Of a stretch of DNA of 36,216 nt, positions 25,776-33,500 are shown piece after piece (the first letter of the stretch is position 1; each line of letters starts with the position of its first letter). The DNA is from Bacillota bacterium (GTDB taxonomy: Bacteria > Bacillota > Clostridia > Acetivibrionales > DTU013). Where the stretch lies: the NCBI GenBank assembly GCA_023439545.1, contig JAEXNT010000076.1, positions 1 through 36,216 on the forward strand, written 5' to 3'. The notes under the pieces were generated by a model, which worked only from the letters and a program-made list of their open reading frames with translations, had not been told where the DNA came from and ran no database searches. Made by a program: the position numbers and the translations under genes.

Positions 25776-26768
25776 ATGGAAAACCCGATGAAAACCGGCA
25801 AATTGCCCAACGATGTACTTGAAAAAATTGTGATCGGTAAGCTCCGCAATATACGAAGCGAGGTACTCGTACGTCCCGGAGTCGGCATGGATTGTTCCGC
25901 AGTGGACTTCGGAGAATATGCCTGCGTACTTTCGAGCGATCCGATAACGGGGACAGCCAAAGAAATCGGCAGGCTTGCCGTACATATAAGCTGCAACGAT
26001 ATCGCTTCCTGCGGAGTCGAGCCGCTGGGCCTGATGACTACGATACTTTGTCCTCCGGGTTCTACCGAAAAAGAGCTTGAACAGATAATGGATCAATTGG
26101 CGAATGCCGCTGCCTCGGTAAATGTCGATCTGCTCGGCGGGCATACGGAAGTGACTACGGCAGTAACACGTTTCGTCATCTCCTGCACCGCTGTCGGGCG
26201 CTGTGTCAGGGACGGTATGGTCATTGCTGCAGACGCAAAGGACGGGGACGATCTCATTATAACCAAGCACGCCGGACTCGAAGGCGCGTCCATTATTGCG
26301 CATGAAAGGGAAATGGAACTGATGCCTGTATTGGGCGATCAGACAATAAATGAAGCCAAGGCTTTCATGAATAACGTAAGCGTGGTGAAGGACGGGCTTG
26401 CAGCCGCAAAGTATGGCGCGCATGCGATGCACGACGTGACGGAAGGCGGGATACTGGGTGCTGTATGGGAAATTTGCGAGGCCTCAGGTAAGGGTGTTGA
26501 AGTTTACATAGAACAGATACCTGTTATGTTATCAACTCGAAGAATATGTGAATACTATAATATAGATCCGTATAGATTGATCTCGAGCGGATGCATGCTG
26601 ATTGCCGCCCGGGACGGGGAGGAAATGGCCGGACGGCTCAGGAAAGAGGGCATAGACGCAGCGGTAATAGGCAGACTGAACGGAACGGGTGAAAGGGTCA
26701 TAGTCAAAGATGGCAGAAAGGAATCGATCGCGCCTCCGGAGGCTGATGAATTATACAAAGTTTTGTAA
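25776..26768 (+). CDS. AIR synthase-related (PurM/HypE/ThiL-like) protein
   Basis: A 330-residue protein of the PurM fold. GVGMDCSAVDFGEY near residue 33 matches the N-terminal substrate/ATP loop of HypE-type members, and SSDPITGT, HISCNDIASCGVEPLGL, LLGGHTEV and HDVTEGGILGA are typical. Family members use ATP to activate a carbonyl or phosphate, but this group (AIR synthase family protein) has no assigned substrate. No purine, thiamine or hydrogenase genes lie nearby, so PurM, ThiL or HypE cannot be assigned. The ATG follows AGGTGGG within the end of the DUF2225 gene, 3 nt after its stop. Confidence 0.85.
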   Translation: MENPMKTGKLPNDVLEKIVIGKLRNIRSEVLVRPGVGMDCSAVDFGEYACVLSSDPITGTAKEIGRLAVHISCNDIASCGVEPLGLMTTILCPPGSTEKELEQIMDQLANAAASVNVDLLGGHTEVTTAVTRFVISCTAVGRCVRDGMVIAADAKDGDDLIITKHAGLEGASIIAHEREMELMPVLGDQTINEAKAFMNNVSVVKDGLAAAKYGAHAMHDVTEGGILGAVWEICEASGKGVEVYIEQIPVMLSTRRICEYYNIDPYRLISSGCMLIAARDGEEMAGRLRKEGIDAAVIGRLNGTGERVIVKDGRKESIAPPEADELYKVL

Positions 26769-26772
26769 TAAC

Positions 26773-26801
26773 TTGACATACTTTTTTTGAATGTTTATAA
26801 T
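26773..26801 (+). promoter_or_regulatory. Consensus promoter of the glycine riboswitch-glyA unit
   Basis: TTGACA (26773-26778) and TATAAT (26796-26801) are both perfect and 17 nt apart. Transcription would start near 26808. Confidence 0.88.
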
Positions 26802-26825
26802 CAATACGGTAAAAGTAAAGTTGAA

Positions 26826-27020
26826 TAAAGCGGACGATCGTTATGGAAGATCCCAACGGGTCGACTGTAACGGGACGCACCTCTGGAGAGACCGTCATGG
26901 CGCCGAAGGGGCAAATTTCCGTTAATACGGAAATCATCTCTCAGGCAAAAGGACAGAGTACGGGTATATTGAATAAAATCAATATTAATTTTCAGAGGTC
27001 AAATCGAAAGATTTGGCCTT
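26826..27020 (+). promoter_or_regulatory. Glycine riboswitch (single aptamer) with expression platform, predicted OFF switch
   Basis: The aptamer core (26881-26958) shows the glycine signatures TGGAGAGACC, GCGCCGAAGGGGCAA and CTCTCAGGCAAAAGGACAGAG (the last at 26938-26958). P1 is CTCTG (26881-26885) with CAGAG (26954-26958). Only one full aptamer is visible; the 26830-26878 stretch folds into small hairpins and could be a ghost aptamer. ACCTCTG (26879-26885) can instead pair over 7 bp with CAGAGGT (26993-26999), the 5' arm of the terminator. Glycine binding should stabilise P1, free that arm and allow termination. Since GlyA makes glycine from serine, end-product repression fits. Confidence 0.9.
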
Positions 27021-27028
27021 TAATATTT
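26996..27028 (+). terminator. Riboswitch-controlled intrinsic terminator
   Basis: AGGTCAAATC (26996-27005) and GATTTGGCCT (27010-27019) form a 10-bp stem with one G-T wobble and a GAAA tetraloop. It is followed by TTTAATATTTAT. Confidence 0.75.
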
Positions 27029-27061
27029 ATATAACACTTATGAGATTACGGAGGTAGAAAG

Positions 27062-28297
27062 ATGTATCAGATAGACCTGATAAAAAAAATTGATCCGGAA
27101 GTGGCTGAAAGCATTGAAAATGAAGTGAACAGGCAGAGGAACAAGCTTGAGATGATAGCTTCCGAGAACTTTGTAAGCGAAGCGGTCCTGCAGGCTCTGG
27201 GCACGCCGCTGACAAATAAATATGCGGAAGGATATCCGGGCAAACGTTATTACGGAGGGTGCGAATTTGTTGACGTAGTGGAACAGCTGGCGATAGACAG
27301 GGCGAAGCAACTGTTCGGCGCGGACCATGTCAATGTCCAGCCGCATTCAGGCGCCCAGGCGAACTCGGCCGTTTACTTTGCAATGCTGGATCCGGGCGAT
27401 ACGATACTAGGTTTGGATCTCGCGCACGGCGGGCATCTGAGCCACGGTATGAAAAAGAATATTTCGGGAAAGTACTACAAATCCGAATTCTACCAGGTAA
27501 GGGAAGACAACAGCTATATAGACTACGACGCGCTTTTGCGCAAGGCCAGGGAAATAAGGCCCAGGATAATTGTTGCGGGCGCCAGCGCTTATCCGAGGAT
27601 TATCGATTTCAAGGCATTCAGCGAGATAGCTAAGGAAGCCGGTTCATACCTGATGGTCGACATGGCGCACATCGCAGGTCTCGTTGCTGCCGGTCTGCAT
27701 CCGAGTCCCGTTCCGTACGCCGATTTTGTAACGACAACTACTCATAAGACACTCAGGGGCCCAAGAGGCGGTATGATAATGTGCAGGGAGGAATTCGCCA
27801 AAGCTGTCGATTCGGCAGTATTCCCGGGAACACAGGGCGGACCGCTCATGCACGTCATAGCCGCAAAAGCGGTAAGCTTCAAGGAAGCTTTGACTGATGA
27901 ATTCAAGACCTACCAGCAGCAGATAGTAAAAAACGCGAAGGCGCTTGCACAGGCAATGCTGGATGAAGGCTTCAACCTCGTTTCGGGGGGCACGGACAAC
28001 CACCTGATGCTGGTCGATCTGACCAATATCAACGTTACAGGCAAACAAGCACAGCTCTGGCTCGATGATGTGGGCATCACTGTAAACAAGAACGCAATAC
28101 CCTTCGACAAGCAAAAACCTTCGGTTACAAGTGGAATAAGAATCGGCACGCCTGCGCTGACCTCAAGGGGCATGAAAGAAGCCGACATGAAGGAGATAGC
28201 CGGACTGATCAGGCTGACGCTCACAGATTACGAAAACTCGGCTGAAAAAGTCAGGAACAGTGTTGCGGTTCTTTGCAAGAAGTATCCTTTGTATTGA
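27062..28297 (+). CDS. glyA: Serine hydroxymethyltransferase GlyA
   Basis: A 411-residue PLP enzyme interconverting serine plus tetrahydrofolate with glycine plus 5,10-methylene-THF, the main source of one-carbon units and glycine. LEMIASENFVS, the GYPGKRYYGGCEFVD substrate loop and the PLP motif TTTTHKTLRGPRGG with Lys229 are canonical, and the length is typical. GGAGG precedes the ATG. The glycine riboswitch and a consensus promoter directly upstream make it a single-gene unit under end-product control. Confidence 0.98.
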   Translation: MYQIDLIKKIDPEVAESIENEVNRQRNKLEMIASENFVSEAVLQALGTPLTNKYAEGYPGKRYYGGCEFVDVVEQLAIDRAKQLFGADHVNVQPHSGAQANSAVYFAMLDPGDTILGLDLAHGGHLSHGMKKNISGKYYKSEFYQVREDNSYIDYDALLRKAREIRPRIIVAGASAYPRIIDFKAFSEIAKEAGSYLMVDMAHIAGLVAAGLHPSPVPYADFVTTTTHKTLRGPRGGMIMCREEFAKAVDSAVFPGTQGGPLMHVIAAKAVSFKEALTDEFKTYQQQIVKNAKALAQAMLDEGFNLVSGGTDNHLMLVDLTNINVTGKQAQLWLDDVGITVNKNAIPFDKQKPSVTSGIRIGTPALTSRGMKEADMKEIAGLIRLTLTDYENSAEKVRNSVAVLCKKYPLY

Positions 28298-28422
28298 TTC
28301 AAACTATCGTGATAACAGCTGCAGCTCCATTGCTGTTTCCTGTGTCACTTTACTGTTTGCCTGGTCATAGGCTTTGCAGACGACTCATTTTATAGTAAAA
28401 TAAGTATAACCATTAAGAAAAC

Positions 28423-28482
28423 ATACAGACAGGGTGTCGATCCTAGTGAACGGCGTCTTGTCTGTATATTGTTCAATTGAAC
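28423..28482. repeat. Inverted repeat plus 12-bp palindrome in the glyA-rarA gap
   Basis: ATACAGACA (28423-28431) is inverted at 28459-28467 with a 27-nt loop. The perfect palindrome GTTCAATTGAAC follows at 28471-28482. The rest of the 333-nt gap has no gene; AACAGC/GCTGTT near 28314-28341 may be a weak hairpin after glyA. Confidence 0.6.
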
Positions 28483-28548
28483 ATGGAAGGTTGTCGACTG
28501 GTGCGCACTGTAATGCCGACAATTGTTTTCATCAATTGCGGTTGGGTA

Positions 28549-28618
28549 GATTATTGCTTCGCAATAATCATTGGACTGCTGCGCAGCAAAGTAATGTAGA
28601 TTATTGCTTCGAATAATC
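28549..28618. repeat. Two copies of a short hairpin-forming repeat before rarA
   Basis: GATTATTGC-TTC-GCAATAATC (28549-28569) is a perfect 9-bp hairpin. A copy lacking one base, GATTATTGCTTCGAATAATC (28599-28618), lies 50 bp downstream, ending 2 nt before the GGGAGG ribosome binding site of rarA. Both copies are preceded by GTA. Between them, TGCTGCGCAGCA (28577-28588) is another palindrome. Confidence 0.75.
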
Positions 28619-28630
28619 TTGGGAGGATTT

Positions 28631-29920
28631 ATGCCTGACAGAAAAGAACCGCTCGCTTACAGGATGAGCCCACGGACAATAGAAGAATTCGTCGGGCAGG
28701 AGCATATAACGGGCAAGGGTAAGATGCTTTACAGGATGATCAAGGCGGACAGGATATCCTCGATTATTTTATATGGACCTCCCGGTACTGGAAAGACTTC
28801 GCTTGCAAGGATTATAGCCGCTACCACCGCGTCCAGTTTTGAAAAACTGAATGCCGTAATCGCGGGCGTGGCTGATATAAAGAGAATAGTAGCGGATACA
28901 CAGAACCTTATGCTCAACCCAAGCGGAAGGACTGTTCTGTTCATAGACGAAATACACCGTTTCAACAAAGCGCAGCAGGACGCGTTACTGCCTTTTGTAG
29001 AGAACGGTACGATAGTACTAATTGGCGCAACTACCGAAAATCCGTATTTTGAAGTCAACAAGGCTTTGATTTCGCGGTCGTCGGTCTTTATGCTAAAGCC
29101 TCTCAACAAGAGTGATATAGAGAAGATCATAAGATCGGCGCTTTCGGACAGGGAACGGGGATTGGGCGGGTATGACCTTATAACCGACGGTGACGCGGTT
29201 TCCTACCTGGCCGAGGTTTCGAACGGGGACGCGAGAATTGCATTGAACGCCATAGAACTCGCGGCAGAAACCTCGGAATTGGAAAGCGACGGCCATATCC
29301 ACATAACTGTAAATACTATAGAGGAATGCGTTCAGAGGAAAGCAATCACCTTCGATAAATCCGGGGAAGCCCATTACGACAACATAAGCGCATTTATAAA
29401 ATCGATGAGGGGCAGCAATCCCGACGCGGCTCTGTTCTATCTTGCCAGGGCGCTTTATGCTGGAGAAGACCCAGAATTCCTGATCCGGAGGATCATAATA
29501 TGCGCTTCGGAGGATGTGGGAATGGCAAATCCAACGGCGCTGCAAGTAGCTGTTGCCGCCGCCGAAGGAATACATATGATCGGAATGCCCGAGGCAAGGC
29601 TGTTGCTTGCGCACGCGGCTGTGACGGTTGCAACGAGCCCCAAGTCCAATTCCTGTTACAAGGCTCTCGGAAAGGCCATGCAGGACGTTGAAACAAAGCG
29701 TACGGGCGAAGTGCCGATGCATCTTCGGAATGCTCCGGTCAGAGGCATGGCGGACCAGGGCTACGGCGTAGGTTACAAGTATGCGCATGATTATCCCGGC
29801 AATATTGTGAAGCAGGAATTCTTCCCTGAAGAGATGAAGGGTACAATATATTACGAACCTACCTCGAACGGATATGAAAACAAGATCCGGGAATGGCTCG
29901 AAAGGTTCAGAAATAGCTGA
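28631..29920 (+). CDS. rarA: Replication-associated recombination protein RarA (MgsA)
   Basis: A 429-residue AAA+ ATPase related to clamp loaders that acts at stalled replication forks with SSB. Walker A is GPPGTGKTS (about residues 48-56) and Walker B is FIDEIHRFNKAQQD (from about 101), with the sensor stretch IGATTENP just after. The C-terminal tetramerisation region includes SEDVGMANP and the family-typical HDYPGNIVKQEFFP near the end. ATG 28631 follows GGGAGG (28621-28626); an in-frame TTG at 28604 lies inside a hairpin repeat and is rejected. Confidence 0.95.
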   Translation: MPDRKEPLAYRMSPRTIEEFVGQEHITGKGKMLYRMIKADRISSIILYGPPGTGKTSLARIIAATTASSFEKLNAVIAGVADIKRIVADTQNLMLNPSGRTVLFIDEIHRFNKAQQDALLPFVENGTIVLIGATTENPYFEVNKALISRSSVFMLKPLNKSDIEKIIRSALSDRERGLGGYDLITDGDAVSYLAEVSNGDARIALNAIELAAETSELESDGHIHITVNTIEECVQRKAITFDKSGEAHYDNISAFIKSMRGSNPDAALFYLARALYAGEDPEFLIRRIIICASEDVGMANPTALQVAVAAAEGIHMIGMPEARLLLAHAAVTVATSPKSNSCYKALGKAMQDVETKRTGEVPMHLRNAPVRGMADQGYGVGYKYAHDYPGNIVKQEFFPEEMKGTIYYEPTSNGYENKIREWLERFRNS

Positions 29921-29933
29921 AAGGAAGTGCAGG

Positions 29934-30236
29934 ATGTTAAAGAGGGTTCTGGCGTGGATTCTTTTGATAGGTTTCGTACTGCTATTATTGAATATAGCGA
30001 TATTCCATTTTTACTGGCAGATATTCATGGCGGTTTATGTAGTAATAATCATTTTCTTCGTGCTTTCCAACGGTAAAATAGTGCCTGTGCAGACAGAGGC
30101 CGGGCATAATCCGTATGGCGGCAATAATGACGCCGATATTCCGGATACTGCCGCTGACGGAATTTATACTGAAGAGGACAGTAAAGAAAACGACAAAGAA
30201 AATGACAAAGAAAACGGCAAAGGCAAAGATCAATAA
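29934..30236 (+). CDS. Small membrane protein with acidic-basic repeat tail
   Basis: A 100-residue protein with no recognised family. Two hydrophobic segments (about residues 4-23 and 26-45) form a hairpin, followed by a polar tail of about 55 residues. The tail ends in the repeat KEND-KEND-KENG-KGKD, encoded by 12-bp units around 30184-30230. The start ATG 29934 has AAGGAAG about 7 nt upstream and lies 13 nt after rarA, so it is probably in the rarA transcript; an earlier in-frame ATG at 29874 would lie wholly within rarA. LarA follows after 20 nt. No function is proposed. Confidence 0.7.
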   Translation: MLKRVLAWILLIGFVLLLLNIAIFHFYWQIFMAVYVVIIIFFVLSNGKIVPVQTEAGHNPYGGNNDADIPDTAADGIYTEEDSKENDKENDKENGKGKDQ

Positions 30237-30256
30237 CAGTCTGGCGGAGGTAAGAT

Positions 30257-31501
30257 ATGCATTTTAAATATGGCTTTGGAAAAAGCTTCAGAGAATTCGA
30301 CATCGATGATAAAAACATTATGGCGGAGCTTAGCCAGAACAGCGTTGAAACCGGGCTTACTGGTGCGGACGAAGTTATACGCGCACTAAAGGAACCTATC
30401 GGGACCGGCAGGCTGTCTGCGATCGTCAAACCCGGTGAGAAGATAGTCATAATAACGAGCGACATCACAAGACCGATGCCGAGCAGGATCGCGCTTCCTC
30501 CGCTTATGGAGGAGCTTGCGCAGGCCGGGGTCAGGAATGACGATATAACTGTGGTATTTGCACTCGGAAACCATAGAAAGCAAACCGAAGACGAAAAAAA
30601 ATTCCTTGTCGGGGAAGAAATCTATAATAAGGTCAGATGCATCGACAGTGATGTAAAACGCTGTAAAATGCTCGGCAAAACTTCGTCAGGCACACCGGTT
30701 GAAATATTCGAAGAGGTGACCGACGCGGACAGGGTAATTTGCCTGGGAAACATCGAGTATCATTACTTTGCCGGATACAGCGGCGGCGCAAAAGCGATTA
30801 TGCCGGGCGTTTCCACGAGGGCCGCAATACAGGCGAACCACAGCGGAATGGTAAAGGATGCGGCAAGGGCGGGCGCTATCGATGACAATCCCGTAAGGCA
30901 GGATATAGAAGAGGTTGTACGGTTCATTCCTATTGATTTCATACTTAACGTCGTTTTGGATGAAAACAAGAAGATAATAAAAGCGGTCGCAGGACACCAC
31001 GTTGAGGCGCACAGGGTCGGCTGCCGTTTCCTTGATGGCCTATACAAGGTCATTATACCGCAAAAGGCGGATATAGTTATAACCACACCGGGTGGTTTCC
31101 CGAAGGACATAAACCTTTACCAGGCGCAGAAGGCTCTCGATAACGCCAAGCATGCCGTGAGGGACGGCGGTATCATAATACTGCTTGCCGCCTGTACCGA
31201 GGGCTATGGGGAATCGGTCTTCGAAAGATGGATCAATGAAGCGTCATCTCCGGATGATCTCGTAAAAAAGATCAGGGACAATTTTGAACTGGGAGGACAC
31301 AAGGCTGCAGCAATTGCGCTTGTTGAGAAAAAAGCGGAAGTATTCATGGTATCGGATATGCCGGAGGAGCTGTCCCGTAAGCTTTACATGGAGCCGTTCG
31401 ACAGCATGGAGGCCGCTCTTGCGAAGGCTTTCGGCAAACTCGGAAAGGATGCCCGCGTATTGCTCATGCCACATGGGGGCTCGACTCTGCCGGTATTGTG
31501 A
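30257..31501 (+). CDS. larA: LarA-family (nickel-pincer) lactate racemase-like protein
   Basis: A 414-residue member of the LarA/DUF2088 family. LarA racemases use a covalently bound nickel-pincer nucleotide made by LarB, LarC and LarE. VIITSDITRPMPS at the N-terminus binds the cofactor phosphate region, the family His-containing GNHR and EYHYFAGYSGGAKAIMPG follow, the latter carrying the Lys that would bind the pincer. TTPGGFPKDINLYQAQKALD is typical of the C-terminal domain. No larB, larC or larE lies in the window. Many family members act on 2-hydroxyacids other than lactate, so the substrate is uncertain. The ATG follows GGCGGAGG. Confidence 0.87.
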   Translation: MHFKYGFGKSFREFDIDDKNIMAELSQNSVETGLTGADEVIRALKEPIGTGRLSAIVKPGEKIVIITSDITRPMPSRIALPPLMEELAQAGVRNDDITVVFALGNHRKQTEDEKKFLVGEEIYNKVRCIDSDVKRCKMLGKTSSGTPVEIFEEVTDADRVICLGNIEYHYFAGYSGGAKAIMPGVSTRAAIQANHSGMVKDAARAGAIDDNPVRQDIEEVVRFIPIDFILNVVLDENKKIIKAVAGHHVEAHRVGCRFLDGLYKVIIPQKADIVITTPGGFPKDINLYQAQKALDNAKHAVRDGGIIILLAACTEGYGESVFERWINEASSPDDLVKKIRDNFELGGHKAAAIALVEKKAEVFMVSDMPEELSRKLYMEPFDSMEAALAKAFGKLGKDARVLLMPHGGSTLPVL

Positions 31502-31586
31502 AATGGATGCAATGACAAGCCTTTTGTCTATATGTCCCACCAATGAAACAAAAGAACCGTCCCTGAGTTTCGGATGAATAATATAG

Positions 31587-31621
31587 TTGACAACTGCAAA
31601 TCGTAGTGATATCTTTATAAT
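31587..31621 (+). promoter_or_regulatory. Candidate promoter of the iscR-iscS-iscU-mnmA operon
   Basis: A perfect TTGACA (31587-31592) is followed after 17 nt by TATCTT (31610-31615), while a perfect TATAAT (31616-31621) is 23 nt away and too far for this -35. An IscR-type site is plausible here but none is clear by eye. The rest of the 195-nt gap holds the AAAAGAACCGTCCC stretch reported as a finding. Confidence 0.5.
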
Positions 31622-31696
31622 TGAAAACCAAGTAAAATACTCGGAAAAAATCCAGAGCAAATTAGTTGGAAATTAGCCTGATGTGGAGGCGATGGA

Positions 31697-32146
31697 ATGA
31701 AGTTTTCGACAAAGGGCAGATATGGATTGAAAGCGATGCTTGACCTGGCTGTTCACAACAGCGAAGGGCAGGTGGTATTGAAAAGTATCGCGGAAAGACA
31801 GGGCCTGTCGGAAAATTACCTTGAACAGTTGTTTGCAGTTTTGAAAAAAGCGAAGCTTGTCAAAAGCGAGCGGGGATCCCAGGGAGGATATACCTTGGCG
31901 GAAGATCCCGAAAAAATCACTGTCGGTGACATATTGCGCGCGCTTGAGGGACCGCTGGTAGCTAACGAATGCGCGGCAGAGCACGGAGAATGCTGCAGCA
32001 GCAGTTACAACTGCTGCATCACCAAAAGCGTGTGGCAGAAGATACAGGAAGGTATCGACAATGTGACCGACAGTATTTCGCTCAAACAGCTGGCCGACGA
32101 TTTCAACAAAAGCAAAAGCCACGAAGACGGCATGTTTTATATATGA
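31697..32146 (+). CDS. iscR: Rrf2-family Fe-S-type transcriptional regulator (IscR-like)
   Basis: A 149-residue winged-helix regulator of the Rrf2 family. The DNA-binding half has KGRYGLKAMLDLA and a recognition helix in AERQGLSENYLEQLF, then the wing SERGSQGGYTL. The sensor half has Cys at 92, 99, 100, 106 and 107; E. coli IscR uses three Cys at 92, 98 and 104, so a cluster-binding role is likely, unlike CymR, which lacks this triad. It begins an operon with a desulfurase, IscU and MnmA, so feedback control of Fe-S assembly is the natural function. The start has GGAGG upstream. The C-terminal stop overlaps a possible 16-codon frame at 32143. Confidence 0.9.
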   Translation: MKFSTKGRYGLKAMLDLAVHNSEGQVVLKSIAERQGLSENYLEQLFAVLKKAKLVKSERGSQGGYTLAEDPEKITVGDILRALEGPLVANECAAEHGECCSSSYNCCITKSVWQKIQEGIDNVTDSISLKQLADDFNKSKSHEDGMFYI

Positions 32147-32243
32147 ATGGCCTGACGTACGGTTTAAAAGACCTTGAAAAGGGAAAAGAATAAAAAACGG
32201 AACACTGTTTCAACGGTGTACAGAAAATAAAGGAGTTGTAAAC

Positions 32244-33425
32244 ATGAGCGACAGAATGATTTATTTGGATCACGCAGCGACTACGCCGACAAGGTCAGAG
32301 GTTGTGGAGGCAATGCTGCCATATTTCACGCAGAAATACGGAAATCCTTCATCTATATATTCCATTGGACGCGAGAGTAAAAAAGCCATCGAGGAAGCCA
32401 GGGAGAATGTTGCAAAAGTAATCGGGGCGCAGCCGAGGGAGATCTTTTTTACAGGTTCGGGCACCGAAGCGGATAACTGGGCGATAAAGGGCGTAGCATA
32501 TGCAAACAGACAGAAGGGCAAACATATTATTACCACAGCCATCGAGCACCACGCTGTGCTTCACTCCTGCCAGTACCTTGAAAGCGAAGGATTCGAGGTG
32601 ACTTATCTGCCTGTGGATCCTGACGGACTGATTACGGCGGAACAGGTTAAAGAGGCAATAAGGCCTGATACCATCCTCATCTCGATCATGTTTGCAAACA
32701 ACGAAATCGGCACGATACAGCCTATTGCAGAAATCGGTAAAATCGCAAAGGATAAGGGCGTATATTTCCATACCGATGCAGTACAGGCTATGGGAAACGT
32801 GAACATAAATGTTGAAGAACTGAATGTAGACCTGCTTTCGATGTCATCCCACAAATTCTATGGACCTAAGGGTATCGGCGCTCTTTATGTTAGAAAGGGA
32901 GTCAAAATGACTTCGTTCATGCACGGAGGAGCGCAGGAGAGAGGCAGGAGGGCAAGCACGGAAAATGTCGCTTCTATCGTAGGCCTCGCAAAGGCTCTTG
33001 AAATAGCTTGCGAAAACATGGAGCAGTACAACAGGAAGCTTATTTCCTTAAGGGACAGAACCATCGAGGAAATACAGAAAAAGGTGCCGTTCATTAAGCT
33101 CAACGGACACAGGACAAAGAGACTTCCGGGCAACGTTAATTTCTCATTTGAATTCATAGAAGGAGAATCGCTGCTGCTTATGCTGGACATGAAGGGGATA
33201 GCGGCATCGAGCGGCTCGGCCTGCACTTCAGGTTCACTTGATCCTTCGCACGTACTGCTCGCTATCGGACTCCCGCATGAAATAGCTCACGGTTCGCTGA
33301 GAATAACCTTCGGTGAGGATAACTCCGACACGGACGTGGATTACCTGATGGAAGTACTGCCGCCCATAGTTCAGAGGCTTAGGGAGATGTCGCCGCTTTA
33401 TGAGGCATATTGCAAGAGGAAGTAA
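32244..33425 (+). CDS. iscS: Cysteine desulfurase IscS/NifS, Fe-S assembly
   Basis: A 393-residue PLP-dependent desulfurase feeding persulfide to IscU and to MnmA. YLDHAATTP opens the protein, PLP-binding Lys204 is in SSHKFYGPKG, and catalytic Cys327 is in SGSACTSGSLDPSHVL, on the long flexible loop of class I desulfurases. The start has AAGGAG at 32231-32236. Gene order iscR-iscS-iscU-mnmA is common in Clostridia. Compared with the desulfurase at 21213 it has SACTSGS rather than SACSSHK at the active-site loop. Confidence 0.96.
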   Translation: MSDRMIYLDHAATTPTRSEVVEAMLPYFTQKYGNPSSIYSIGRESKKAIEEARENVAKVIGAQPREIFFTGSGTEADNWAIKGVAYANRQKGKHIITTAIEHHAVLHSCQYLESEGFEVTYLPVDPDGLITAEQVKEAIRPDTILISIMFANNEIGTIQPIAEIGKIAKDKGVYFHTDAVQAMGNVNINVEELNVDLLSMSSHKFYGPKGIGALYVRKGVKMTSFMHGGAQERGRRASTENVASIVGLAKALEIACENMEQYNRKLISLRDRTIEEIQKKVPFIKLNGHRTKRLPGNVNFSFEFIEGESLLLMLDMKGIAASSGSACTSGSLDPSHVLLAIGLPHEIAHGSLRITFGEDNSDTDVDYLMEVLPPIVQRLREMSPLYEAYCKRK

Positions 33426-33500
33426 ACAGATAAAACGCTTTTAACAAAGGAAGTCAAAACGTACCGGTGAGGCTGAAAGCCTTGGAAAGAGGGATAAATC

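Noticed and set aside
25017..26432. 471-codon minus-strand frame
   Set aside because: It lies opposite the DUF2225 and AIR-synthase-like genes, has no family motif, and its composition looks like a mirror of the plus-strand codons.
29093..29788. 231-codon minus-strand frame
   Set aside because: Antisense shadow of rarA without motifs.
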